Shown here one piece after another: positions 34,743-43,944 of a DNA stretch of 64,000 bases. The DNA comes from Cotesia glomerata (lineage: Eukaryota; Arthropoda; Insecta; Hymenoptera; Braconidae): the NCBI RefSeq assembly GCF_020080835.1, contig NC_058166.1, positions 13,603,043 through 13,667,042 on the forward strand, in the 5' to 3' direction. Position numbers and translations under genes: made by a program. The notes under the pieces are model-generated. The model ran no database searches, was not told the DNA's origin, and saw nothing but the letters and a program-made list of their open reading frames with translations. The number at the start of each line of letters is the position of its first letter. Position 1 is the stretch's first letter.

Positions 34743-35532
34743 AGACGTACGGACATCATCACGGAAACATTCGGGGAGGCTTCCTAGGACCTCAAAACGT
34801 CAACATCCGTTGAAAACTCGATTTTCAAAAAACGGGGTGAAACCAATAACTTCCCGATTTTTCGAAAATCTTCGATTTTCTTAGCGGGAAGTTAAAAAGT
34901 GGTCTGTGCTGGGTGTGCGACCTATGCTTTCCGACGTATTTTTTACAGCTGAACACGAATCTGAAGTCAAAATTGGGGGTCAAACCGCAAAAAAACGGAG
35001 AAAAATAAAAAAAACCGATAAAATCCATTATCTAATAGTATTTTCCGTATGTTATGATCAAATTGAAGTTCCTGCTTTGTTTCTCTCTATAGCATCCATC
35101 ACTGATTCGCAAATATGTTTATTTGCCATTTATTGTGTCTTATTGAAGTCTTTTATCGAAATAATTTTGTCTTTGATACTATAGAAAACGTCAGAACATT
35201 GAATCGGTACATTTACCGGCAAAAACCTGCTACCAAAGAGTGTTTGGACTACGACAACTGCCCTTTAACGGGATGTGTAGAATGATTCACTAGTCAACAT
35301 TTCATGGTATCGAAGCCAGCGAAAGCGCGCTGTTTTGCAGGGAAGCGCTAGAATATGAGAATGATGCTGTAGTGTGTCCGACGACGAGTTGACATTGTCT
35401 CCGTCAAAGTCGGAAAGCCCTCATACTTAGGCCTGGGGAGGTATGAGCGTTATCAACCCTAGGGCGGCTGACTCATCTGCGATCGGGCCAGGTATTCTAG
35501 CGTGCGGGGTTTGTTTATTTTAATGGATTGTA

Positions 35533-35713
35533 CACGGAAAGATTAAAACCCGACTGGTTCGTGTTCTGCACCAGACTCAGTCGTGTGCGGGTTACTTTGC
35601 ACGGATTCTGGTGCATCACCCGACTGAGTCGTGTGCGCACCAGAGTGAGTTGTGTGCGGACCAGACTGAGTCGTGTGCAGAACACGAACCAGTCGGGTTT
35701 TAATCTTTCCGTG
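35533..35713. mobile_element. 181-bp CACGGA-type MITE, TA duplication
   Basis: Starts CACGGAAAGATTAAAACCCG and ends with the complement. TA lies at 35531-35532 and 35714-35715. The interior holds four variants of ACCAGACTGAGTCGTGTGC in tandem. It is inserted directly before the transposon coding remnant. Confidence 0.85.
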
Positions 35714-35715
35714 TA

Positions 35716-36594
35716 ATGCTTCTTTTCTCTTTAGCTCACTCAACTGTACTTAAAGAAGAGTACACAAATCTAGAAACTGTTCTGAAAAAAATTAAGTATG
35801 AAGAACATAAATGGCAAGTATGTGGTGATTTGAAGATTTTGTCCATGATCCTGGGAGAAAAATCTAGATTCACGAAGTATCCATGCTATTTGTGTATGTT
35901 TGACAGTAGAGATCGCAAAAATCACTACGTCAAAAAAGTTTGGCCTTCGAAATCTTTATTTAGGGTTGGATCACATAATATAATAAGAAAACCGCTTGTT
36001 GATCCAGCCAAAATTCTCATTCCTCCTCTTTATATTAAACTTGGGTTAATAAAACAGTTTGTGAAAGCTCTGGATAAAGAAGGAGAGTGCTTTACATACC
36101 TGTGTCGAGTGTTTAAGCACAAATCAGATGCGAAATTGAGAGAATGCATCTTTGATGGACCGGAAATCCGGACGTTATTCAAAAATGAAACATTTGTTTC
36201 AGTGATGGATGAACAAGAAAAGGCATCATGGCTCAGTTTCAAGGAAGTGTGTATCAAGTTTTTAGGTAACACCAAAGATGCTGATTACGAAAATATTGTG
36301 GCCAATATGATCGCAAACTTTCAGCGTTCAGGTTGCCTAATGAATTTGAAACTTCACTTTCTTGATTCGCAACTCGATTACTTTCTGGAGAACAACGGAG
36401 ACTTTAGTGAAGAGCACGGAGAGAGATTTCATCAAGATCTTAAAGAATTTGAACGGCGATTTCAGGGGCAGTGAGGGGTAAATATGTTTGCAGATTACTG
36501 CTGGATGCGACAAAGAGAAAATCAACAGAGAGGAAAAAAGCGTATCAGAAATCCGTTGCACAGGTCATTTGAGGAGAAAAGAGCCAGGAAATGA
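35716..36594 (+). pseudogene. Transposon protein remnant of the HGERFHQD family
   Basis: An open stretch of 252 codons ends at TGA (36472-36474). The same frame continues for another 39 codons (GVNMFADYCWMRQRE) to a true stop at 36592. The family, familiar from many arthropod genomes as repeated uncharacterised proteins, normally has Trp at that site, so a TGG-to-TGA change is likely. Recognisable blocks are VCGDLKILSMILG, KYPCYLCMFDSRDR, PPLYIKLGLIKQFVKALDK and EEHGERFHQD. The conserved Cys pair, His and Asp/Glu positions look catalytic or metal-binding, but no role is established here. The N-terminal part is missing or interrupted by the MITE just upstream. Its position inside long TIRs supports a transposase-like origin. 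Confidence 0.6.
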
Positions 36595-36802
36595 CAAAAA
36601 ATAAGATTTTAATTATCATGCAGAAAAATTAATTAGATCGAAGATTTTATCGGTTTTTTTTATTTTTCTCTGTTTTTTGCAGTTTGACCCCCAATTTTGA
36701 CACTTCAGATTCGTGTTCAGCGGTAAAAAATACGTCGGAAAATATATGTCGCACACCCAGCACAGACTACTTTTTTTTTTTTTTTTTGTGGACCTGTGTT
36801 AT

Positions 36803-36945
36803 TTATAAACAAATTGAGACCGCCATTAGATACTTGTTAGAATTTCATATTAACCTACTTGATATCGAAATTTTAAGAAATTATAATTTTTCAATCTATT
36901 TCCAGTTGACACAGCCGATTTGGCTAATTTCTGTAGGCTAATAAC
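36803..36945 (+). repeat. 143-bp direct repeat, copy 1
   Basis: The stretch from AAATTGAGACCGCCATTAGA to the CACAGCC segment recurs almost unchanged and in the same orientation at 55302-55445. A short open frame in it (KQIETAIRYLLEFHINLLDI) is shared by both copies, but no protein family is recognised. Confidence 0.7.
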
Positions 36946-37104
36946 ATCAAATTCGAGGAAACGTAAAATTAGGTTTGATGCTATGATTATTATTGTTATT
37001 AATTTTTTTTTTTTTATTAATAAATTTAGTGCATAAAATAATTTTTTAGACAACATACATTACAGCAGGCAACATTCTTTTAAAATTTTCATTAAAAAAT
37101 AATT

Positions 37105-37863
37105 ATTGTAACGTCAAAGATAGTGGGATTATTTTTGACGCCATGTATAGAACAAGAATCAATTAAAGTAAAATTTCCAACGATTTCTTTTCATACCTGA
37201 GTATTAAAATATTATCAATATTTCATTGAAAGTGTATTGTTGTATTCTTTATTGTATTAAATTCAAAGAATCATTATTTGGTAGATTTAATAGAAATACA
37301 TCTATTATTGTACTGTTCTTGTTTTACTATTGTATTGTATTGTTCTTCATGTCAAAATTTACTTAAAATTTTATCTTTTTAATAGTCAAGTAGTGCTCGA
37401 AAAAATCAGTAGCTAAAGAATTTATATACGTATATATACTTAAATAGAAAAAATTTCTTTCGAAAAATATAGGCATTTTTGTAGTATTGATTTTTTCTAG
37501 TATTGTTGCATTTTTTATAACATTTAGACCTCAATTTCAAGTATTTTTTCTTAAAAATTTCTATATTTAAGTATTTTCTATTCACAAATCAAATTTTTCA
37601 TCAATTTGGTGGGCAAAATTTTTTTTAATAAGAAAAATTGAAAAAAATTTTTAAATGTTAGTTACTGTGTTTTGAAATAGGGCAGCCGACCTTTCATGTA
37701 GAAAAAAAGTTTTTTATATTTTGAAAAGAACAATTTTAGATAAACAACTTGAAAATTTTCAACAAATCAATTTCTTGTTACAAAAATACCCATATTTTTC
37801 AAAGGGAGTTTTTTTCTTTCAGTATAAATATATATGTATATGTAATATATAACATCAATGCTG
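37105..37863. repeat. Right arm of inner inverted repeat
   Basis: Inverted partner of 32990-33888. Its far edge (the AACATCAATGCTGTGTCTAC segment) touches the truncated 3' end of the LINE at 37895. Confidence 0.75.
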
Positions 37864-37898
37864 TGTCTACTTGTTGTAGTTTGTAGTTTGTAGTCAAC

Positions 37899-40559
37899 TT
37901 GATGTTTGGGATCAGGCGCGCCGTCCATCTGCCCGTCTCTCCCGATGTCCATCGGTTCTGCCACTCTTGTTGCGTTTCCGCCTTTATCCTCGTTCTTACG
38001 TCCTTCATGTTTTCGTCACTGTTTTTAGCGTCATAGAGTTTCGCTCTCTCAATCGCGAGTAGGTCGATGGGTGCGGCTCCCGCAATAACCAATATAGCCG
38101 CCTCGAAAACCGTTCGATAGGCGCAGGCAACCCTGAGAGCGCCTCACCGCTGCACTGCCGCTATTTTTCGTTGGTAGGTATTCTCTTTCAATATGCCTGC
38201 CCATATTTCTGCTCCATAAAGCAGTACCGAGTGGACTACTTCTAGAAGAACTCTTCTCTTTTTGGTTTTTGGTCCTATAGTGTTGGTCATGATTCTTGCT
38301 AGGCTAGACACCGTCTTGCTGGCTTTCTTGCATGCACTGTCAAGGTGTTCGCGGAAAGATAGTTTCTCGTCTATCATTACCCCTAGATAGCGCAGGGCCC
38401 TTGTTGACGTCAGTGTTGTTCCTTCCATGTCCACAGCGAATGGTTTTGGGAACCATTTTTGACGTGTCAGAACAACCATCTCGGTTTTATGCTTGGCGAG
38501 TTTCAGGTGGTGTTTATCAAACCAGGTCTCGACGGCGTCAATGGTTTCCCGAACCAGTAATTCGGCCTCTTCTACGCTGTCTACTACTATCGTGGCCGCA
38601 ACGTCGTCTGCAAAGCCCGTTAGCTCTACTTGCTTTGGTAACGAGATTTCAAGAAGCTCGTCGTAGTCCGCATTCCATAGATCGGGCCCCATTACTGAGC
38701 CTTGCGGTACGCCAGCCGTTGTGGCGTATTCTTGTGGGCCTTCCGTAGTTTCCGCTATTAGCTTTCTTTCATCCAGGTAGTTGTCGACTAGTGCCAGATT
38801 CTTTGGCTCCGCGTCAAACTTGTGCTCCAGAGCATCTAAAATGTATCTCCAATTTGCGCTGTTAAATGCGTTTTTGACATCTAGCGTGAGGAGGAGACAT
38901 ACTTTACGAGCTTTGAGGCTACCAGACCATGCTTGTGTTGCTGTCTTTATAACTTTCTCGATCGCTCCGACTGTCAAACGACCTACCCAAAAGCCATGCT
39001 GGTTGGTGGCAAAACCTCCAGCACGGTCGATGTCGTTGTGAAGTCTCCCTTGAATGAGCTTCTCGAGCAGTTTTCCAGCAATGTCTAGCATACAGAGTGG
39101 TCTAAACGACGAAGGTGTTACGGGGGTTCCCTTTTTCTTTGTTTAAGAGAACCAATCTCTGCCGCTTCCAGACCGCGGGAAACGTGCCAGTTGCCAAGCA
39201 TGCGTTGTAGGTGTTCAGGAGTATGTCTGGATATTCCAGGGCTACAATCTTGATCACCGCTGCCGGGATGCCATCAGGTCCAGGTGCCTTTTCTGTTTTG
39301 AGTGACTTGGCCGCGTCTTGTAGTTTCTTAGTTGTGAAGGGTGTTCCTTCGCTGTTTTTAGCGTAGTGTTTCTTCTCCCGCGGCGGGTGTTTGGGGAAAA
39401 GCTCCGCTACAATGCTGTCCATTAAGGCAGGAGACTTCAGCGCTTCTGGTGAAGCCTTTCCAAGTTGTTTGGTGACAATTTGGTAGACTTTGCCCCAGAT
39501 GTCCTTGTCGAGATCATTACAGATCTGTTTCCACAATATCGCTTTTCTTGCTTTAATGGCTTGGTTTAGCGTCTTTTTGGCCTGTTTGTACTCTTTTGAA
39601 TACAAGTTCTCGCTTGGGGAGCGTTTCGTGGCTCTCGTTGCGCGGCGACGTAGCTTATGACATCTTTTGCAAAGTTCTGCTATGTCTGTTGACCACCAGT
39701 ACGCCGGCCTGTGGAAACTCCTATTTTTCAGCCGTGGCATAGAGGCGTCACATGCGGCAGCAATCTCCTTCATCATATTTAGCACTGCCTTTTCCGTCTC
39801 GCTGCAGGTATCCGGAGTCGGGTTGTTCTGAAGGATAGACCAGCTTCGTGCAAGTGAAGCTCGCAATGCCTCTGGATCAAGCCTTCTGGCATTCCACTTC
39901 CGCTTAGAAAGGTCGCGTTGTGAAACCGGAGTAGATGACAATCCAACCTTGAATGTCACAAACTGGTGGTTACTGCCACTGTATTCTTCGGATACAGTCC
40001 AGTCTTCGATCATGTTGGCAGTCCTTGGAGTCGCCAACGAAATGTCGAGGATTGACTCTTGGTACCCTGGTCTTCTGACGGTCGTGGTGCTCCCGGTGTT
40101 CAGCACTATGAGGTCGAGTCTAGTCGCGACGTCAGCGACCTCGTTACCTCTGGTGTCGGAGAAAGCAGCGCCCCACTCAGCCAATTTAGCGTTGAAGTCT
40201 CCGATTACGATGACTTCGCCGTTGAACTTAGTGACCGCATCTTCTATATTTGCCAGTTTCTGTCGGAACACACTAATCCCTTCGTTAGGTGAGAGATAGA
40301 CGCTCATGAAGTAGGTTGTGGGGGTTTGAATCCAGACAAAACCTGCTCCACTTCCGCTGTTGTTGACGGTAACGTTCTTTGTGTTCACAATCCAAATTGC
40401 TGCCGTGCCAGTTTCGTCTGCGAACCATGTTTTACCTTCGATGTTTAGATATTGCTCGCAGATAAAGCAGACGTCGATTTTATCTTCAAAGAGACGCTGG
40501 CGCAGCAGGTTTTGCGCCAAGGCGCACCTATTCAGGTTGCCTTGTAGTATGCCTGTCAT
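37899..40559 (-). pseudogene. LINE A1 ORF2: endonuclease and reverse transcriptase, broken
   Basis: ORF2 starts at ATG 40557-40559 (MTGILQGNLNRC), overlapping the ORF1 stop as ATGA. It opens with an APE-type endonuclease (VIVIGDFNAKLAEWG; GSNHQFVTF). The reverse transcriptase follows, with KAPGPDGIP, FADD in LTGFADDVAATIV, and a long thumb. One extra C in a CCCCC run near 39115 shifts the frame before the MLDIAGKLLEKLI block. CGA-to-TGA at the codon after AAVQR (38144-38146) is a nonsense change, since copy A2 keeps CGA. The C-terminal CCHC region is missing through 3' truncation. Endonuclease type, FADD and the overlapping start suggest the R1 clade. Confidence 0.8.
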
Positions 40560-41447
40560 TTCTGCCCTCTCTTGGCTTCTGCAAGTGCTGTGCGGAATGC
40601 CCTGCAAGCTCCAGTGCCAGAAATATGGCATAGACCATCCTGGGCATCTTTGTCCGGAGCACAAAGGAAGAATTTTGGCTTCTCCATGCAGTTTACGGCT
40701 TTGTGGTTCTCTCCGCCACATTTGTAGCAGCACCTGGTTTTGAGCTTTATTAGGGGGAGCCGCTGTTTCATGCTCTTTTTCCTTCTTTTTCCTATTTCGG
40801 TCCACTGTAGTCCAGACGTCCTCCCGGGCTGTCTTTTTCTGTGGTGGCTTGTCCATTATTGAAGAAGGGCTGGGCGTGGACAGCTGCCTCTTCTTGTTAT
40901 TGTCCTTTCCTTGCTGTGGTAATTTTTTAGGAGTGACCAAAGATGGCTGTGGTTTTTTGGTCAGACTCGGAGTTGTTTGGGTCGTTGAGGCCGACATGCC
41001 TGGTGATTTGTTGGCTATCCTATATGCTGTAGTGATAGATGTAACCAATTTTCTAATCTCATGATGGAGATTCTTCTTGTCTTTTATAAACTCGGCTAAC
41101 TCTTCGATCTTGATGTTGAGCCTCTCCATTGGTGACTGTTGGCCTGTAATGGTCGGTACAGAGTTGATTCTTCCTCGGTAGGTTTGATTAGTGACAGGAG
41201 CAAAAGGTCCTCCACTTTTTGGAGGAATGTTGCTCAGCTGTCCGTTCTCTGCCATTTGGGCTGATTTCGTACTCCCTGTAACCTTGCTAGCATTGCTAGA
41301 CAGCAGAGCCATGGGGTCTACTCCGCTGTTCAAACGGTCGCTTGATAACGACGAGTTCAGGCCCGTTTGCACACCTTCCCTCGCCAGCACTGAGGTATCC
41401 CCCCTCTGCACCGTAGGCGATGTTTGAAATTGATCTGGCATTTTCAT
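40556..41447 (-). pseudogene. LINE A1 ORF1 with zinc knuckle, frameshifted
   Basis: The first in-frame ATG is at 41445-41447 (MKMPDQFQTS); an upstream GTG is not a start. The protein is rich in Ser, Pro, Lys and Gln (for example RKKKEKEHETAAPPNK) and ends in another frame with a CCHC zinc knuckle (CYKCGGENHKAVNC), so a frameshift lies at about 40745-40772. ORF1 proteins of this type bind the element RNA. The ORF1 stop TGA (40556-40558) overlaps the ORF2 ATG. Confidence 0.75.
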
Positions 41448-41606
41448 ATCATCTTTTGCTAGGTTTTGGTCCACCCCGAGTATTCTATTTCATCGGTACC
41501 CGACGCATCTGGCGTGCAGATATGCCGGGCATTCCCTTATCCGCCATCTGGGGAGGCGCCCGATGCGGGACCCAGTAAGCCCGACACGAGGAAGTTGTCA
41601 CTGTGT

Positions 41607-41607
41607 C

Positions 41608-41642
<35 letters not shown>
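41607..41642. repeat. (TG)n microsatellite at the LINE A1/A2 junction
   Basis: About 18 TG units between the 5' end of A1 and the 3' region of A2. Confidence 0.9.
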
Positions 41643-41645
<3 letters not shown>

Positions 41646-41891
41646 TTTATAGAGGAGGTAAAATACATTTACGTATACCAGGACTTGGTGTTGGTGCCAG
41701 GACTAGGTGTTGGTGCCTGGGTATGTCGGACTCAGAAGTCAATATTATTTTGCAACAATACCGACTAAACATCCTTCTCTCTCCTTTCCCCATAGATATT
41801 GCAGGGAAGACTGGATCGGGACCGCGTTAGCATTACTTCGATCCAGTCCATGTTGTGTCTCACGACACCTACTTCTTGTTACTACTGGTTT

Positions 41892-42553
41892 CTAATCCCT
41901 TTCTGCGATTTTTTCGTTTAAAAGGCGCTGCGCGTAGGCTGCGACAGCTGACCAGTTTTCTTCTTTTGTGATCATGCAGGTTACTAACCTTTCAGGGGAG
42001 AGCGTTGTGCCTATTGTTTCTTCGGTGCTGATTCTGTCGTCCTTCCACCGATCACACTCGAAAAACGTGTGCTCGGCGTTGTCAATTTTGTCTGGGCAGT
42101 ATTTGCACGTTGGTGTGCTGTGCAAACCCATCTTGAAAAGGTAGGCATTGAACTGCCCATGTCCCGTCAATAGCTGGGTCAGGAAGAAGTCCGTGTCTCC
42201 GTGCTTTCGAGAAAGCCAGACGTTGATGTTTGGGATCAGGCGCGCTGTCCATCTGCCCGTCTCTCCCGATGTCCATCGGTCCTGCCACTCTTGCTGCGTT
42301 TCCGCCTTTATCCTCGTTCTTGCGTCCTTCATGTTTTCGTCACTATCTTTAGCGTCATAGAGTTTAACTCTCTCGAACGCTAATAGGCCAATGGGCGTGG
42401 CTCCCGCGATGACCAATACAGCCGCTTCGGAAACTGTGCGGTAGGCGCAGGCAACCCTGAGAGCGCCTCGCCGCTGTACTGCTGTTATCTTTCGTCGGTA
42501 GGTCTTCTGCTTTAATATGTCTGCCCATATCTCAGCTCCATAAAGCAGTATTA
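41892..42553 (-). pseudogene. LINE A2 ORF2 C-terminal part with CCHC motif
   Basis: The open stretch ends at TAG 41892-41894 (RLLNEKIAERD). It contains CKYCPDKIDNAEHTFFEC, the C-terminal Cys-His motif typical of R1-clade ORF2 proteins, which copy A1 has lost. It is about 90% similar to A1 in the shared part (ETQQEWQDRWTSGETGRWTA). The upstream coding sequence is separated by LINE B. Confidence 0.8.
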
Positions 42554-42933
42554 TATATTATAAGTATATCGGACTTCCGTTTCCGGTGCTATAGTGTAGA
42601 GACGTATGTTATCTCAAGTGGTCAAAATTTTTAAAGTTTTGTGAGTTTCGAGTAGTGTAGGAGAGTGGAGAATAAAGCGGGAGATTGAGAAAAAATCGGA
42701 GTACGGGTGGGAATATTAATCGGAGTTAGATTTTGGGGATTAGAAGCTGAATTGGGGGTAGCAGTTTAAGACCTCGACGAGGTAGAGGTTAGGCAACTTG
42801 CTGGTGAGGGGTTCAGAGGGTAAGAGGGGTATAAAAAGGGAAAGGGTAAGTGGTGCTGGGCGGTAATAGAAAGAACCAAGGATACATTGGTAACTGTGGG
42901 ACAGTTGATAAGGTAGAAAGTAGGAAAGGGGAC

Positions 42934-43918
42934 ATGCCGAATGGTAAGGAAGCTAATCAGGCGGGAAGTTCAAATTGGTTTCAGGGGAATTTTAAACTAG
43001 GGAGGTCATCAAGGGTAGGGGAATTAGAGGAGGTAGGGTCTGGGGGCAAAAGAAAAGACAGGGATTCAGAGTTAGAGTGGAATCTGGAAAAAGATAAAGA
43101 AGAAAGGGAGCTGATTAAGAAAAGCAAGCTACAAGTTAGGACGATCAATAAGGGAAAAGAGCTCAAAGCTGGGGAGATGGAGACCTTAATGAAAAAGTTA
43201 GAGGATTTGGATGAAAGAATCAAGCAGGAATGCAAAAAAGTTAGTGATGAGGTAGGAGTATTAAGAATGGAGGGTAAAAAGGAAAGAGAGGAGATGAAAA
43301 AGATATGGGAGGCTGAAAAGAAGATAATGAAGGAGAAAATAAAGGGGATCGAAGATAGACTCGACAAACTTGAGCAAGAACGCGTGATGGTAGGAATGGT
43401 AGAGGATGGTGGCGGAGAGTGCTCTGGCAAAGTGTTGGATGCAGAGAAGTGTTGGATTGAAAAAGCTAGAATGGGGCGCAGAGAGAAAGGAAAGAGAGTC
43501 AAGGAGAAAAAATGTAATAGTTAAGGGTGTCTCAATGAAAGAAGGGGTTGACTGGAAGAATGAAGTAGAGAAAGTTTGGATTAAGATGGAAGTAGGTTCC
43601 GGGAAAAAAAGTATGAGGAAGATTGGGGGACTAGATAAGGAAGGAAAAGGCTTGGTACTCGTAGAAATGGAAGGGATCGACAAGAAAAAGGAAGTAATGA
43701 TCGCCAAGAGTAAGTTGAAAGGAGAAGACATCTGGATAGAGGATGATTTAACCTATGAAGAGAGAAGAATTAAGAAAATCATATCACAAGAAGCGGCGAA
43801 GGAAAGAGCTTACGGTAACTTGGTGAAAGTGGGGTACTTGAAAATGTGGGTGAATGGAAAACTGAGACTGTGGGATGAGGCAAAAGGGAACTGGAAAAAC
43901 CAACAGGGAAAAGAATAA
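42934..43918 (+). pseudogene. LINE B ORF1, frameshifted
   Basis: First ATG in frame at 42934 (MPNGKEANQAG). The product is dominated by Lys, Glu and Arg with heptad-like spacing between about 43150 and 43400 (MKKLEDLDERIKQECKKV), indicating a coiled coil for trimerisation as in many LINE ORF1 proteins. Between about 43406 and 43520 the reading moves by one base into the frame of NVIVKGVSMKEGVDWKNEVE, which continues to TAA 43916-43918 and resembles an RNA-recognition or CTD-like segment. Confidence 0.65.
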
Positions 43919-43944
43919 GGGAGGAGGATGGTAAAAAGGGTGGG

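Larger units (their letters stand above)
33938..34895. mobile_element. Element with AACTTCCCGCT ends, complete copy
   Basis: Begins AACTTCCCGCT and ends AGCGGGAAGTT. The interior carries GAGCTC palindromes, AACTTTTGAAT-type motifs, a CA/CG/CATA microsatellite near its right side and an inserted 124-bp MITE (34013-34136). A partial inverted copy lies at about 50260-50930 and a fragment at 57830-57965. No ORF; superfamily not assigned. Confidence 0.6.
34899..36770. mobile_element. 1.87-kb DNA transposon with about 110-bp TIRs
   Basis: Inverted ends start GTGGTCTGTGCTGGGTGTGC and stay paired for about 110 bases (through the GGGGGTCAAAC segment). They enclose a single coding remnant (35716-36594). 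Upstream of that lies a G+C-richer stretch of unknown origin (35200-35520) and a 181-bp MITE. The target duplication cannot be read because both flanks are A/T runs. Confidence 0.75.
37895..41606 (-). mobile_element. R1-like non-LTR retrotransposon, copy A1
   Basis: Minus-strand LINE with 5' UTR (41448-41606), ORF1 and ORF2. It is truncated at its 3' end within the C-terminal coding region, where a short TTGTAG repeat follows. A head-to-tail relative (A2) lies directly upstream on the same strand. Reading frames contain a frameshift in ORF1, one in the RT, and one nonsense codon. Confidence 0.85.

Noticed and set aside
35200..35520. rRNA-like G+C-rich stretch
   Set aside because: The segment around GGCGGCTGACTCATCTGC looked like ribosomal DNA at first, but no continuous rRNA core sequence could be recognised.
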